From NCBI GenBank assembly GCA_964395095.1, contig CAYMZZ010000007.1, positions 1 to 64,000 on the forward strand: DNA of 64,000 nt, read 5' to 3'. Shown here one piece after another: positions 25,851-35,843 of the stretch. The notes beneath the pieces were generated by a model. That model saw only the letters and a list, made by a program, of their open reading frames with translations. It did not search any database and was not told where the DNA came from. Position 1 is the first letter of the stretch; every line of letters begins with the position of its first letter. A program made the position numbers and the translations under genes. This DNA is from CAYMZZ01 sp964395095. GTDB taxonomy: Bacteria; Bacteroidota; Bacteroidia; Chitinophagales; Chitinophagaceae.

Positions 25851-27272
25851 ATGGGACAACCAATCAATGGCAACGAACTGATCGCACTGGGATATAAACC
25901 CGGTCCATGCATAGGCGTTGCCTTAAAGATTAACCGGAGAAGAAACGGATTCAGAAGAGATGAAATGCTGGAGCACTATAAGAATGTCCTCGAAAATCCG
26001 GAGCAGTATATCGACAATCCTGTTTTCGGAAAGCTGGCCAGCGCATTGATCGAAGAAAGAGATTCGCCGGTGGACAGCGTTATTGCTTTAAAGCCGGAGC
26101 CTGAAAGCTATGGTTTGTTTGGCGGGGAGAATATCGAAACAGGGGCAAAGGAGCAAATGGCAGTGGCCATGTCGCTGCCGGTAACGGTAGCCGGGGCATT
26201 GATGCCCGATGCCCACCAGGGTTATGGATTGCCGATAGGAGGCGTCCTTGCGGTGAAGAATGCTGTAATTCCATACGGAGTGGGCGTGGATATTGGTTGC
26301 AGAATGGCCCTGTCGATTTACGATATTCCGGAACCATATTTCCTCGAAAACCGGGATACATTCCGGAGCGCATTGCTGAAAAACACAAAATTTGGCGCAG
26401 GCAATGGATTTGCGGGAAAAGACCGTGCAGATCATGCAGTGTTGGAGAATGAGCTGTTTGGTATGAATGGCTTTATCGGCTCCTTAAAAGATAAAGCCTG
26501 GATGCAGTTGGGAACATCAGGTGGAGGAAACCATTTTGTGGAATTTGGCGTGATTGAGTTTGACCAGGACGACCATGCAATGGGTATCGACAAGGGCCGG
26601 TATGTAGCCTTGCTTACCCATTCCGGTTCAAGGGGTTTGGGGGCAACCATTGCCGGTCATTATACCAAACTGGCCAAGCAGCTTTGCCGCCTGCCTTATG
26701 AGGCGGCCAACCTGGCTTATCTCCACCTGGATTCGGAGGAAGGAATGGAGTATTGGCTGGCGATGAACCTCGCGGGGGATTATGCCTCTGCCTGTCATGA
26801 AATCATTCATCAGAAACTGGCGAAAGCAATAGGCGCCAACATCCTGGCCAGTGTGGAGAATCACCACAATTTTGCCTGGAAAGAGCTCTGGAACGGGGAA
26901 GAAGTTATCGTGCACAGAAAAGGGGCCACTCCCGCGGCCCATGGAGTCCCTGGAATTATTCCGGGATCCATGGCCACCCCGGGTTTTTTGGTGCGGGGAA
27001 AAGGCAATGTAGAGTCCATCCATTCCGCATCACACGGAGCCGGCCGGCAAATGAGCCGGACAGCCGCCATAAAAAACCTGTCCAAAAAGGATATGAAAGC
27101 TATCTTGCAGAAGCGGGATATCACCCTTATTGGAGGCGACATCGATGAAGCACCCATGGCCTACAAGGATATTCATAAAGTAATGGCAGCGCAGGAGGAC
27201 CTGGTTGATATTGTTGCGAGCTTTATGCCTAAACTGGTGCAGATGGCAGATGATGGGACCCGGGAGGATTGA
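25851..27272 (+). CDS. rtcB: RNA-splicing ligase RtcB
   Basis: ATG 25851 is preferred because it follows the preceding stop by 8 bases; an upstream in-frame ATG at 25797 would overlap the previous gene. The protein is 473 aa. RtcB joins 2',3'-cyclic-phosphate and 5'-OH RNA ends with GTP and Mn2+. Visible motifs are MPDAHQGYGLPIGGV, GVGVDIGCRM (metal Cys), LGTSGGGNHFVEFG, LLTHSGSRGLG, VENHHNFAWKE, HRKGATPA and SASHGAGRQMSR, whose His accepts GMP. The set is complete, so an active ligase is expected. With a WYL regulator, tRNA-like RNA and a RING-TerD partner, the locus reads as an inducible RNA-damage response. Confidence 0.95.
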   Translation: MGQPINGNELIALGYKPGPCIGVALKINRRRNGFRRDEMLEHYKNVLENPEQYIDNPVFGKLASALIEERDSPVDSVIALKPEPESYGLFGGENIETGAKEQMAVAMSLPVTVAGALMPDAHQGYGLPIGGVLAVKNAVIPYGVGVDIGCRMALSIYDIPEPYFLENRDTFRSALLKNTKFGAGNGFAGKDRADHAVLENELFGMNGFIGSLKDKAWMQLGTSGGGNHFVEFGVIEFDQDDHAMGIDKGRYVALLTHSGSRGLGATIAGHYTKLAKQLCRLPYEAANLAYLHLDSEEGMEYWLAMNLAGDYASACHEIIHQKLAKAIGANILASVENHHNFAWKELWNGEEVIVHRKGATPAAHGVPGIIPGSMATPGFLVRGKGNVESIHSASHGAGRQMSRTAAIKNLSKKDMKAILQKRDITLIGGDIDEAPMAYKDIHKVMAAQEDLVDIVASFMPKLVQMADDGTRED

Positions 27273-27397
27273 GGGGATGGCTGGAATTAAAATGCTTTGT
27301 AATCGGAATCCCGAAGGCCTGATCGCTGATCTGGGGCCTTTGGGTATCCGAACAAATTCGGGGGAGCTTACAATGATTTCGACCTAAAATTGATGAT

Positions 27398-27826
27398 TTG
27401 AAAGCAATCAATATACTCATACTAATCGGAAGTGTGATTTTTTCAAACAACTATGCCTTCGGCTCCGGAAATACAGACACCCTGTACAAGGTTATGAAGA
27501 TCAAGGCAAAGGGAGATTACTATGTTATTCATGCTCGACGAAACGATTCCTTATTCAAAATAATTTCCAAGAAAGCTTCACCCGATTTGAAATTGGGTTT
27601 GGTATTGCTGAGAAAAGGCAAGCGTTATTATTTTGATTTTGGAGAAGAGAATAGCGACTCATCCAGGGTTGCGATAGTTCCATTTACCGGAAATGCGAGT
27701 TATTTACATGTAAAGAATAGCCGCTTTTTTGTAGATGGCAAAACAAGAATCAAATTCGAGAAGCGATTCCACTATCGGTTATATTCATCCAGGAATCTTA
27801 TTGGATTGTATTATTTAAGGGGTTAA
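27398..27826 (+). CDS. Small secreted protein of unknown function
   Basis: The 142-aa protein has a signal peptide (MKAINILILIGSVIFSNNYAFG). The start is TTG 27398; no ATG or GTG in frame is found upstream. The mature part has a KIKAKGDYYVIHA and a KKASPDLKLGLVLLRKGKRYYFD stretch, reminiscent of a small beta-barrel. The family is not recognised. Confidence 0.6.
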   Translation: MKAINILILIGSVIFSNNYAFGSGNTDTLYKVMKIKAKGDYYVIHARRNDSLFKIISKKASPDLKLGLVLLRKGKRYYFDFGEENSDSSRVAIVPFTGNASYLHVKNSRFFVDGKTRIKFEKRFHYRLYSSRNLIGLYYLRG

Positions 27827-27942
27827 TTTGGAAAGCTGGGCGAATACTCAACCATTACAATTTAGAAAGATGCTCCAACTTTAAATGGTCGATTTTCGAG
27901 GTATTTTACAACCCAAAGGTAGAACAACGAAACTAATATCGT

Positions 27943-29172
27943 ATGCAAAGAATATTTCTGCCATTGCAGTATTGGGTATTAGCACTATTATTTACTCTCA
28001 CAGTGGTTATTGGATGTGAATTGAAAGTTGATCCGGAATGCAATGGCCAAAGCTTTCATGAATACGCAATGTCAAGAACAAACCTGACCGACTCAGGTAA
28101 TTTGGATTTTTATGCAATGGTTTTTCATGCCCTTGAATCTGGGGACATTAAAAGTGCAAAATACCTGATGCAGGATAGTGGTTATAATTCAGGCATTATG
28201 GATGGTGGCAGTTTAACTAAAGTTGGTTTGGACTCTTTGAAGAGTGGGAAAATTTGGTACTTGTTATACCGAATCGCAGATTCCGAGGGCGGTTTAACAT
28301 ATAAAGACCGTAATGCCCTGTTGCTGCAAGCCTATATGGCCAGCTTGTCAACTGACTCATTATGTGTTTCAACGCTTCTTGAAATTGAGCAAGATTACTT
28401 AAGGGCGATAAGCGAGTTTTCTTATGAGGTAGATACTTCGAAAGCCAATCAATTGAAGAAGCATTTTAGTCCTATTGGCAATTTTGGTAGACCTGAATTT
28501 CTATGGGCAAAATTACATTTGCACAAGGGAGATGACGCTGAGGCGAGAAAGATCCTATTTGGGTTACTACGTATGGGCAGGTTTGGCAGAGAGATTTATG
28601 AAATATTTGTCGATTACCATTTGGCAATCAATCCTGATAGTTCTCAATATTACCTTGGAAAATTATTCGAAGAGTTCCCCAACGAATGTACTCCTTCCGG
28701 ATTGAAGCTATTGTTGGCGCGAAATGACATTGACAACTTTTTGAGAATGTATGATCTTTGTGTGAATTCAATAAGTTTGAATGATAGCATTGCTGCAAAG
28801 GTTTATATGATCCAATACCTTCTTGAATCTGGAAAGTTGCACGATGCAAAGTTTCATTTGGATCGTTATATAAACATCGCCGACATAATTTCGCTCGAGC
28901 AGATAAAGAAATGGGAATGGGGACAGTATTTCAAGTTTAAAGTATGGCTACTTATAGCAGAGGAAAAGGTTTTTGAAATGTGTGAGTTTGTAGAGCGGTA
29001 TGGGCACAGATTGGAAAATATAAATTTTGGGAATGAGACTGAGTTTAAGAGCTATATAAATCAATTTTATCAAAAGCTTTGGCCTTCAAAATCGTCAGAG
29101 TTTGAGTCATGGTATACCTTAAATGTGAAGGATGAATACGCAAAAGTGTTTTTCCCTGGCAAATCTATATAG
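27943..29172 (+). CDS. Lipoprotein with helical repeats, unknown function
   Basis: The 409-aa protein has a long hydrophobic signal ending in VVIGC (lipobox, Cys25). The rest is mostly alpha-helical with pairs resembling degenerate TPRs (LHKGDDAEARKILFGLLRMG, YLLESGKLHDAKFHLDRYIN). No enzymatic motif is seen. It is probably an outer-membrane scaffold or binding lipoprotein, specific to this lineage. Confidence 0.65.
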   Translation: MQRIFLPLQYWVLALLFTLTVVIGCELKVDPECNGQSFHEYAMSRTNLTDSGNLDFYAMVFHALESGDIKSAKYLMQDSGYNSGIMDGGSLTKVGLDSLKSGKIWYLLYRIADSEGGLTYKDRNALLLQAYMASLSTDSLCVSTLLEIEQDYLRAISEFSYEVDTSKANQLKKHFSPIGNFGRPEFLWAKLHLHKGDDAEARKILFGLLRMGRFGREIYEIFVDYHLAINPDSSQYYLGKLFEEFPNECTPSGLKLLLARNDIDNFLRMYDLCVNSISLNDSIAAKVYMIQYLLESGKLHDAKFHLDRYINIADIISLEQIKKWEWGQYFKFKVWLLIAEEKVFEMCEFVERYGHRLENINFGNETEFKSYINQFYQKLWPSKSSEFESWYTLNVKDEYAKVFFPGKSI

Positions 29173-29464
29173 GAATGTATAATAGGGTCGAATCGCAGTA
29201 TCCCTCCGGCCAACTACACTCGTGAAGTTCCAATTATTTTTTGTAGCGATGGGGTAGAAGTTATACGATGCGGTTGACCGGATGATCTGTGATGCGGTTC
29301 AGCAATTTTTTGCGTCCAGAGCTTTCTCTTAGCGCTTTTGCATCCATCGCATTCAGGCCGAGGTCGTAAACGTTGTGCTGGCAGAACAGCTAAATTTTAA
29401 TTATCTTCCTGTTGCATTCGACATCTGCCCCCCCCCCTTTAATGGGATAGGGGACTAGCTCTTG
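29173..29464. other. Gene-poor stretch with a minus-strand fragment
   Basis: On the minus strand about 29264-29385 reads as a C-terminal-like fragment (VYDLGLNAMDAKALRESSGR, then KKLLNRITDHPVNRIV and a stop). The family is unknown. A run of ten C lies at 29428-29437, just before the RHS relic. Confidence 0.3.
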
Positions 29465-29640
29465 GATACCGATCCCGCACCGGGTACCAGCGGTATCCGC
29501 GAGGAAGAATTTGTGCGCGGCCGCACGCAGTACGAGCTGAGCAATCATTTGGGGAACGCGTGTCTCGCCGCAGGCGGATTTTAGTTACCATCAGCGACAA
29601 CCGGGTGCCGGTGGATGATGGCACTTATGAAGTGGTATTT
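29465..29640 (+). pseudogene. RHS-repeat protein relic, frameshifted
   Basis: Bases 29465-29557 encode DTDPAPGTSGIREEEFVRGR followed by TQYELSNHLGN. After about 22 extra bases, another frame continues ILVTISDNRVPVDDGTYEVV (to about 29638). In intact RHS/YD-repeat proteins of Bacteroidota these join as YELSNHLGNVLVTISD. Both the insertion and the lack of any flanking coding DNA show that it is dead. No gene is seen from 29641 to 30083. Confidence 0.7.
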
Positions 29641-30083
29641 ACCTGCCCGGGATGTTTGCCTGGTTATCACTACACACCATGTCACTATGAGTATTTGTTG
29701 AATTCTTCTTCTGCCGACGGCGTAGTAGATCGCTACACCGCCGTGGTCATTAACGCATATGATCATTCTCCAGCTCCTTGATCTGTCTCACATCGTTGCC
29801 CCCATATCACTATATCTCGGTTCCCACATGTAAAACGTAATTGGCGAAGTATCTAATTCCCGACAAGCATCTTATCGATTGGGACTATTATCGTGGTTGC
29901 TACTAGCATTGAAAATCCGGTTTTCTGTAAATCCTGCATTATTCAATTCATCTCTTTTAAAATTATACCGTCTTGTTGACTTTGAAATCAAACCATAAAC
30001 GGGGAGCATAAATAATCTTCCGTTCGCAATTCAAAAGTTACCAACAGAGAATGGGTAAGTTCATGTATCTTTAAGCATTTACA

Positions 30084-31079
30084 CTAGAGCAATTTATCTT
30101 TATTATTGTCGATTGATTTATAGTCTTTCTTCAAGAAATTCAAATCCAATGTGCCAAAAATAAAGTAGTTTGGCGAAGTCCATTTGTCCTTTGATTTCAC
30201 CCAATCCATACCGATTCCAAAGCCTTTCCCAATTGTTCCGTCCTTTTTGCGCGGTGAACCGTTGAATAAGTTTAATGTCATTCCAGCCACTGTATTGCCA
30301 CTTGCGTTAATGTAACCATAACGATTGAAGTAGGGAGTAATATTCACGAACTCGTTAAGAAAAAATGGAATGGAAACCCTAGTGCGAAAACTTTTTGCCT
30401 TGTCAAACACGCCAATATGTCCCAAAAACGCCTGCTGGCTGACGACGTTGTTGTCAATAAAAGTACCGGCTGCCGCTTGGTAAGGTGTAAATCCATCTTG
30501 GTTGTAAGTAAATCCAAAATCCTGAGAGAATGAAATTGCAAACCAGCCGCTTTTATGGAACAAAGTAAATTGTGCATGTCCTCCAAAAGTGAAAGGCTTT
30601 TTAGAAGTTGTTCTTCTCGACACGGTGTCGTATAAATTAAGGGATTGCCATTCACCATACAATTGTATTCCTGTCGCATAGGTGAAAATCGGTATCGATT
30701 TAATATCATTGAACTTATCTATCGTGCGTTGGTAACCAATTTCAAGGCGGTAAGCTGGTCTCACCAGTTCTTTGCTGAAGTTAAACGGCTTTCCCTGACT
30801 GGTTCCCGATCCGGTAATTTTTGTCGTAACGCTTATAGAGTGGGAGGCGCTGATGGTAGGTTGATCTAAATATCCGGTTGGATGGAAGTAAAATGGACTC
30901 CCGATGACAAAGTTGTAGTTTAGCGAAAGGGATAATTGGGTTGGCGCGAAGCTACCGGTAAGGTTTTCTGCTTTGTATGTTTCCATCACGTCTTTTCCCC
31001 TGCTATCCTGGCTGATGGATTGTGCTGCGACCAACATGGTTTGGTGCAATAAAATTGAAAGGAAGAAGATCTTTTTCAT
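30084..31079 (-). CDS. Predicted outer-membrane beta-barrel protein
   Basis: The 331-aa protein has a signal peptide (MKKIFFLSILLHQTMLVAAQ). Alternating amphipathic strands rich in Tyr, Phe and Gly run through the mature part (LSLSLNYNFVIGSPFYFHP, YRLEIGYQRTI, YATGIQLYGEW, GHAQFTLFHKSGWFAISFSQ, GKGFGIGMDWVK). The enzyme class is not evident. The C terminus is charged, unlike a classic porin. An AT-rich leader lies upstream. Confidence 0.6.
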   Translation of the reverse strand: MKKIFFLSILLHQTMLVAAQSISQDSRGKDVMETYKAENLTGSFAPTQLSLSLNYNFVIGSPFYFHPTGYLDQPTISASHSISVTTKITGSGTSQGKPFNFSKELVRPAYRLEIGYQRTIDKFNDIKSIPIFTYATGIQLYGEWQSLNLYDTVSRRTTSKKPFTFGGHAQFTLFHKSGWFAISFSQDFGFTYNQDGFTPYQAAAGTFIDNNVVSQQAFLGHIGVFDKAKSFRTRVSIPFFLNEFVNITPYFNRYGYINASGNTVAGMTLNLFNGSPRKKDGTIGKGFGIGMDWVKSKDKWTSPNYFIFGTLDLNFLKKDYKSIDNNKDKLL

Positions 31080-31578
31080 AATGAGGGTTTAATGGTTTAT
31101 TGTTTAAAAATGGCATCCCTAATATATTAATTTGTTTGTATACATTATTTATTCCTCCCCGGAATGTTTTTTGGGGAAATAGAGTGCTGCTAAATCGAAA
31201 TGCACCTAGATCGCTTTGTGCCGGGCAACTTCAATCATAGTTTTGGTGGCGATGAGGCCATTTGATTTTGATATTCTAGTTGAACCTTTATCCAAAACAA
31301 AATGATAGCTCCACCCGGGACTGGTTCCAAGTGTAAGCTCAAATATTCCATTTACCGTTATGGTTTCTTATAGGAGAAATAACTTTTGTAGTGGATCCCA
31401 GCGCTATCTACACCCTTGCCATTATGATTATTTTTTATGGAGATGCGGCAGAAGTTCTGCAACTCGCTTTCTAAGGGAAAGCGTATCTGTAATCCAACTG
31501 CTCTGCTTCTTTTCTTCTCCCTTTTCCGCCAGGCCTGGTACTGCAATTTTGCCCTATTTTTGAAAAAAGCCGAACCGG
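31080..31578. other. 499-bp intergenic region
   Basis: It holds the leader of the minus-strand barrel gene on the left and the promoter of the kinase gene on the right. Between them the minus strand reads like a decayed C-terminal coding stretch (about 31218-31330: ELTLGTSPGWSYHFVLDKGS and on, to a stop). No intact gene is supported. Confidence 0.3.
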
Positions 31579-33474
31579 ATGCTTTATTCCCAAAAATGGT
31601 TTTTCGTTTCATTGCTGTTGCTGCTATCAATGGCCGTCGCTGGCCGGCAGGCTGATAGCGATAAACTGGATCGCATGCTGGACCATGCCGACAGTTCTCT
31701 AAAAAGCAATGATATTGATGCCGGATTGCGCATGGTTGAATCGGCGCGATCCTCCTTAACCGATGACCCCTTATCGCGGGCCAGATTTTACTGGCTTTAC
31801 GCGGAGCTGCTATATAAGCAGAAAAAATACCTGGAGATGGAGCCCAAAACCGATACGCTGCTTTCTCTTTCGGAAAGGAGCGGCGACCGGCAATGGCAGA
31901 TCAGGGCGCTGCATCAAAAGGCGGCTGTCAATATTCACAGGGGGCAGTTAACGGATGCGGGTGAGCTCATTAACCAGGCCATTGCGTTGAGCATTGCGGC
32001 AAAAGAACGGTTTTTGGAAGCGCGTGGTTACCAGATGATGGGGCAAATGGCATTCCAGGGGCGGCAGATACCCGAAGTGAAAAAGCAGTATTCACGCGCT
32101 ATTGAAATATATGAGGAGCTGGGTAACGAAGAAGCGGCGGCCATGCTCATGTGCAGTATGTCGCGCAGCTTTGTTGCCGAAAGCAGCATCTACCTTGATT
32201 CCGCTTTCGCCTGGAATAATCGTGCAAAAGCCCTCGCCCATCGTTTTCCCGCTAATCTCGAGTTGCAATACTTTATCTGGCAAAACGAGGCGGATTATTT
32301 TGCAAGGGGAGGTGATTTCAAAAAGGCCGAAACTGCTTTTGAGCAGGCCGAAAAAGTAGCGAGGCAAATGCCCAGCCTTTACAGCCTCGGCGGTCTGTTG
32401 CAGGTGCGAAGTTATGCGGCTTTTAACGCTGGCAATACGGAAGCGGCGCTACGCTTTGCCAACGAATCAAAAGATGTTTTTATCGGCATGGGCGATTTCC
32501 CGATGTTGAAGAAATCGTACCAGTTGCTGGAAGTAATTAATGAAAGCAGGGGCGACTATAAAGGCGCTTACGAGGCACTGAGTGAGTATGTGGATATTTC
32601 TGATTCCATTTTTACGCAGCAATCGCTCCAGCAGATCAATGATTTGAATATTAAGTATGAAACCAGCGAAAAGGAAAGGCTTCTTGCGGAAAAGGATCTT
32701 ATCCTTTCACGAAAGAATGCCAATATGCGTTTACTGCTGATATCGCTGGTTGCCATCGGCGCCATATTGGTATTATCTGTATTCCTGTATATCCAGCGCA
32801 GGAAAACATACCAGCAAAATCTATTAACCCTGAAAAGGGAGCAGGATATTTCCCTGCTGAAGGCGCTCATGACAGGAGAAGAAAAAGAACGCAGCCGGCT
32901 GGCCCGCGAATTACACGATGGCCTGGGAGGCATCCTGGCAGCGGCCCAGATGCAAATAAGCCAGGCCGGCCCCTCTCAGCAAAATGAAGGTATTCAGAAA
33001 GCCGCCGATCTGGTTAACCAGGCTGCTGTAGAAAGCCGACGGATAGCCCATAACCTCTTACCCGAAACTTTGCTGCGATACGGCCTGGATGAGGCGCTGC
33101 GTGGATACTGTAAATCCATCACCGATAGCAAGCTGTTGCAGGTTGACTACCAGTCGCAGGGGATGGATGCCCGGATGGAACAATCTGTTGAACTAAGCAT
33201 CTACCGCATCGTGCAGGAATTGATCAATAATATTGTTAAGCATGCCGGTGCATCTGAAGCCTTTGTACAGGTGCAAAGAAATGGCGATTCGCTGGCTATT
33301 ACCGTAGAGGATGATGGAAAGGGCTTTGCGCCCACGCGTAAAGATGGAATCGGGCTTAGCAATATCAGTTCACGCATCTCGTATCTGAACGGCACGATGG
33401 ATATTAAATCGGGCCAGCAGAAAGGCACTTCCGTTTTCATCGAGATACAATTAAATAAATATGCAGCAGGCTAA
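31579..33474 (+). CDS. TPR sensor histidine kinase, NarL-type (HisKA_3)
   Basis: The 631-aa protein has an N-terminal signal (LYSQKWFFVSLLLLLSMAVAG). TPR-like helices run over about residues 30-370, with one membrane helix at about 390-412 (LLLISLVAIGAILVLSVFLY). HisKA_3 has the phospho-His in SRLARELHDGLGGILAA. The HATPase_c domain shows IVQELINNIVKHAGAS, VEDDGKGF and GIGLSNISSR. The receiver gene overlaps its 3' end by 14 bases, so the two form a two-component pair. Confidence 0.9.
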   Translation: MLYSQKWFFVSLLLLLSMAVAGRQADSDKLDRMLDHADSSLKSNDIDAGLRMVESARSSLTDDPLSRARFYWLYAELLYKQKKYLEMEPKTDTLLSLSERSGDRQWQIRALHQKAAVNIHRGQLTDAGELINQAIALSIAAKERFLEARGYQMMGQMAFQGRQIPEVKKQYSRAIEIYEELGNEEAAAMLMCSMSRSFVAESSIYLDSAFAWNNRAKALAHRFPANLELQYFIWQNEADYFARGGDFKKAETAFEQAEKVARQMPSLYSLGGLLQVRSYAAFNAGNTEAALRFANESKDVFIGMGDFPMLKKSYQLLEVINESRGDYKGAYEALSEYVDISDSIFTQQSLQQINDLNIKYETSEKERLLAEKDLILSRKNANMRLLLISLVAIGAILVLSVFLYIQRRKTYQQNLLTLKREQDISLLKALMTGEEKERSRLARELHDGLGGILAAAQMQISQAGPSQQNEGIQKAADLVNQAAVESRRIAHNLLPETLLRYGLDEALRGYCKSITDSKLLQVDYQSQGMDARMEQSVELSIYRIVQELINNIVKHAGASEAFVQVQRNGDSLAITVEDDGKGFAPTRKDGIGLSNISSRISYLNGTMDIKSGQQKGTSVFIEIQLNKYAAG

Positions 33475-34111
33475 AGCGCGAATAGTTGTTTTGGATGACC
33501 ATTCATTGATTATTGATGGCATTAGCAGTATGTGTGCGGGCCATCCGCTTTATACGGTTGCAGGTGGATTCTCCACTTCAGCGGCATTGAACGAGTATAT
33601 TCACGCCAACAGCGCACCCGAGTTTTTGTTGCTCGACATTAACCTGAACGGGGAAGACGGTATGCTGTTGTGCAAATCGTACAGCAAAACTCATCCACAC
33701 ATGAAAGTGATAATGCTGACAGGGCTGAGCGAGCCTGCCATCATTAAAAGCGCCGTTAAAAGCGGATGCGCAGGGTTCATGTTGAAGAATATGAGAGCCG
33801 ATGAGCTTTGGGATTGCCTCGCCAAAGTGCAGCAGGGAGAGCTTTACCTGCACCCCGATGTGGAACGCATTATGATGACCAGTGCCATTGCAGGCAGGAC
33901 CGACAACCCGGCTTTTATACCGCGATTATCGCGTCGTGAGCAGGAGGTACTGGAACTGATTGTGCAGGAAAGAACAACCCAGGAAATTGCAGAAGCGCTT
34001 TTTATTTCAGTGAACACGGTAGAAACCCACCGGGCAAGCCTGCTCACCAAAACGGGCGCCCGCAATATAGCAGGCCTGGTTCGCATCGCTATTGAAAAGG
34101 GCCTGGTCTGA
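33461..34111 (+). CDS. LuxR-type response regulator
   Basis: The 216-aa protein has a receiver (RIVVLDDHSLI, phospho-acceptor Asp in FLLLDINLNGEDG, Lys in GFMLKN). A C-terminal LuxR helix-turn-helix follows (LSRREQEVLELIVQERTTQE, IAEALFISVNTVETHRASLL). It is the cognate partner of the kinase with which its gene overlaps. The target genes are unknown; the OmpA gene 111 bases downstream is a candidate. Confidence 0.92.
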   Translation: MQQAKARIVVLDDHSLIIDGISSMCAGHPLYTVAGGFSTSAALNEYIHANSAPEFLLLDINLNGEDGMLLCKSYSKTHPHMKVIMLTGLSEPAIIKSAVKSGCAGFMLKNMRADELWDCLAKVQQGELYLHPDVERIMMTSAIAGRTDNPAFIPRLSRREQEVLELIVQERTTQEIAEALFISVNTVETHRASLLTKTGARNIAGLVRIAIEKGLV

Positions 34112-34222
34112 TCTTTTCCTCCCGGAAAACCATGATTTATTTAATTCCCGGGAAACCATTACTTCTGTCGACGGGAGGATGCAGAGGTTTGCAGTACCAT
34201 TTTTTACCGCAAACCTGCATTT

Positions 34223-35503
34223 ATGAAACTGTATTTTCTCACGGGGCTTTTATTCATCGCCCATGCGGCCAGCAGCCAGATTGTTGACCGGAAAAAGGAA
34301 GAAGTAAAAGACAAATCCGGACAACGCGTTGAAAACCGCACATCGGAGGCCATTGATAAAGGCCTCGACAATCTTGAAAAGGGGATAGGCAATATTTTCA
34401 GAAAAAAAGATAAGAATAAGAAGAAAAAGAATAATGATACGAATGCAGACCGCCAGGTAAATCCTGTTGACACGGGCGATGTTCCTGATTTTACCCCATT
34501 CAAAGAAAGCGATTTTGTGCCTGGCCAACAGGTACTGTTTTTCGAAGATTTTCAAAATGGCCTGGGCCAGTGGGAAATAAACGAGTGGGATCGTGGCGAT
34601 GACGAAGCTCCGGGCCTCAACAGCCTCAGCAACTACAAGGGAACCTGGTACAAATTGCCACGCAAAGGCATTTTTTTCCCCGTGCGTCTCAACGACATAC
34701 CGGAGGAAGTAACAGTTGAGTACGATTTGTATGCGGATTTTGATGGCATGAGTGAAATGGAAGGTGGCCTGAATCTAATTTTTGTAAAAGCTCCTGTTGA
34801 CAGGAAGGAGTTCAGCTTTCACTTTAACGATCAGCCCCAGATACAGCTCGATGTGCATCCTTCCGGCACCCTTCTTTACGTGACGGCTACAAGGGAATAT
34901 GGGCCCGAAGAGCGTGTATTGTACCGCCGCGATTTCAAAGACGAGTGGAAAAAAGGCACAGTTCGCCGTATCGCCATCTCGCGAAAAAGATCACATATCA
35001 GCCTCTATATTGATGGGAAAAAATATGTTGATCTGCCCAATGGGCTTCCCTCGGCGGGAAACTATACCCTGTTGTTTGCTTCCAATATGTGGGGTGATGG
35101 GCTATACTTTACCAATATCCGAATCGCGAGCGGCGCGCCTAATGCTGTAAACGACATAAGTAAGGCCGGAAAGTTTGTGACTAACAGTATTTATTTCGAC
35201 GTTAACTCGTCGCGGATCAAAGCCAGTTCCTGGCCTACCTTAAAGGAAGTGGCGTCTGCTATTCAATCAGTAGAAGGCGCCATATTGATTAGCGGCCATA
35301 CTGATAGCGATGGCGACGATGCGCTGAATCTGGCCCTCTCCGCCAAACGCGCCGAAGCGGTAAAAGCCGTGTTGGTGCAGGAGTTTGGTATAGCAGCGGA
35401 ACGTTTGCGTACAGAAGGCAAAGGCGAATCGGATCCGGTAGAACCCAATACAACCGCAGGCGGCAAAGCCAAGAACCGACGTGTTGAATTCACCAGGCAG
35501 TAG
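34223..35503 (+). CDS. OmpA-family outer-membrane protein
   Basis: The 426-aa protein has a signal peptide (MKLYFLTGLLFIAHAASSQ) and a Lys-rich linker (residues about 20-80). A middle beta-rich region follows (FFEDFQNGLGQWEINEWDRG, VTVEYDLYADFDGMSEMEGG), resembling a laminin-G-like or glycan-binding fold. The C-terminal OmpA peptidoglycan-binding domain covers about residues 325-426 (SIYFDVNSSRIK, ISGHTDSDGDDALNLALSAK RA, GKGESDPVEPN, KAKNRRVEF). It probably anchors the envelope. Confidence 0.85.
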   Translation: MKLYFLTGLLFIAHAASSQIVDRKKEEVKDKSGQRVENRTSEAIDKGLDNLEKGIGNIFRKKDKNKKKKNNDTNADRQVNPVDTGDVPDFTPFKESDFVPGQQVLFFEDFQNGLGQWEINEWDRGDDEAPGLNSLSNYKGTWYKLPRKGIFFPVRLNDIPEEVTVEYDLYADFDGMSEMEGGLNLIFVKAPVDRKEFSFHFNDQPQIQLDVHPSGTLLYVTATREYGPEERVLYRRDFKDEWKKGTVRRIAISRKRSHISLYIDGKKYVDLPNGLPSAGNYTLLFASNMWGDGLYFTNIRIASGAPNAVNDISKAGKFVTNSIYFDVNSSRIKASSWPTLKEVASAIQSVEGAILISGHTDSDGDDALNLALSAKRAEAVKAVLVQEFGIAAERLRTEGKGESDPVEPNTTAGGKAKNRRVEFTRQ

Positions 35504-35783
35504 TGCAAACGCTTTCGTATCATCTACACAAACAGTTCTTAAATTCTTATCCCCCGGCCAACTGCTTTTTGCTCCTGACCGTTGGGTTGCTCAGCCTCAG
35601 CACCAGGAGTCATTAGCGTGCACCCTTTAGATCCCGGAAATAGCAGGGGTTATGGAACGACAACTGATGCTTAGCAATGGAGGCACAAAACAGGCTTTCC
35701 TTTCCACATACTTCTTCATTTTACTATTGTATTCCCGTAGTTGTTGATTAGTAATGCATTAGCTGATGTGACTTGAAGTAATT

Positions 35784-35815
35784 AATAATTCATGATTCAT
35801 GAATCATGAATTATT
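35784..35815. promoter_or_regulatory. 32-bp perfect palindrome, candidate operator
   Basis: Bases 35784-35815 read the same on both strands, built from ATTCATGA and TCATGAAT units. A further TCATGAATCAT lies at 35828-35838, overlapping the in-frame ATG at 35829. It sits just upstream of the likely start (35844) of the antitoxin-like gene, so it is a strong candidate for autoregulation of the module. No gene is seen in 35504-35783. Confidence 0.6.
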
Positions 35816-35843
35816 TGTACATTGTGTCATGAATCATAATGGA

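Noticed and set aside
29428..29437. Run of ten C as a phase-variation tract
   Set aside because: No intact gene or promoter is placed so that slippage would switch it; the nearby RHS frame is already broken.
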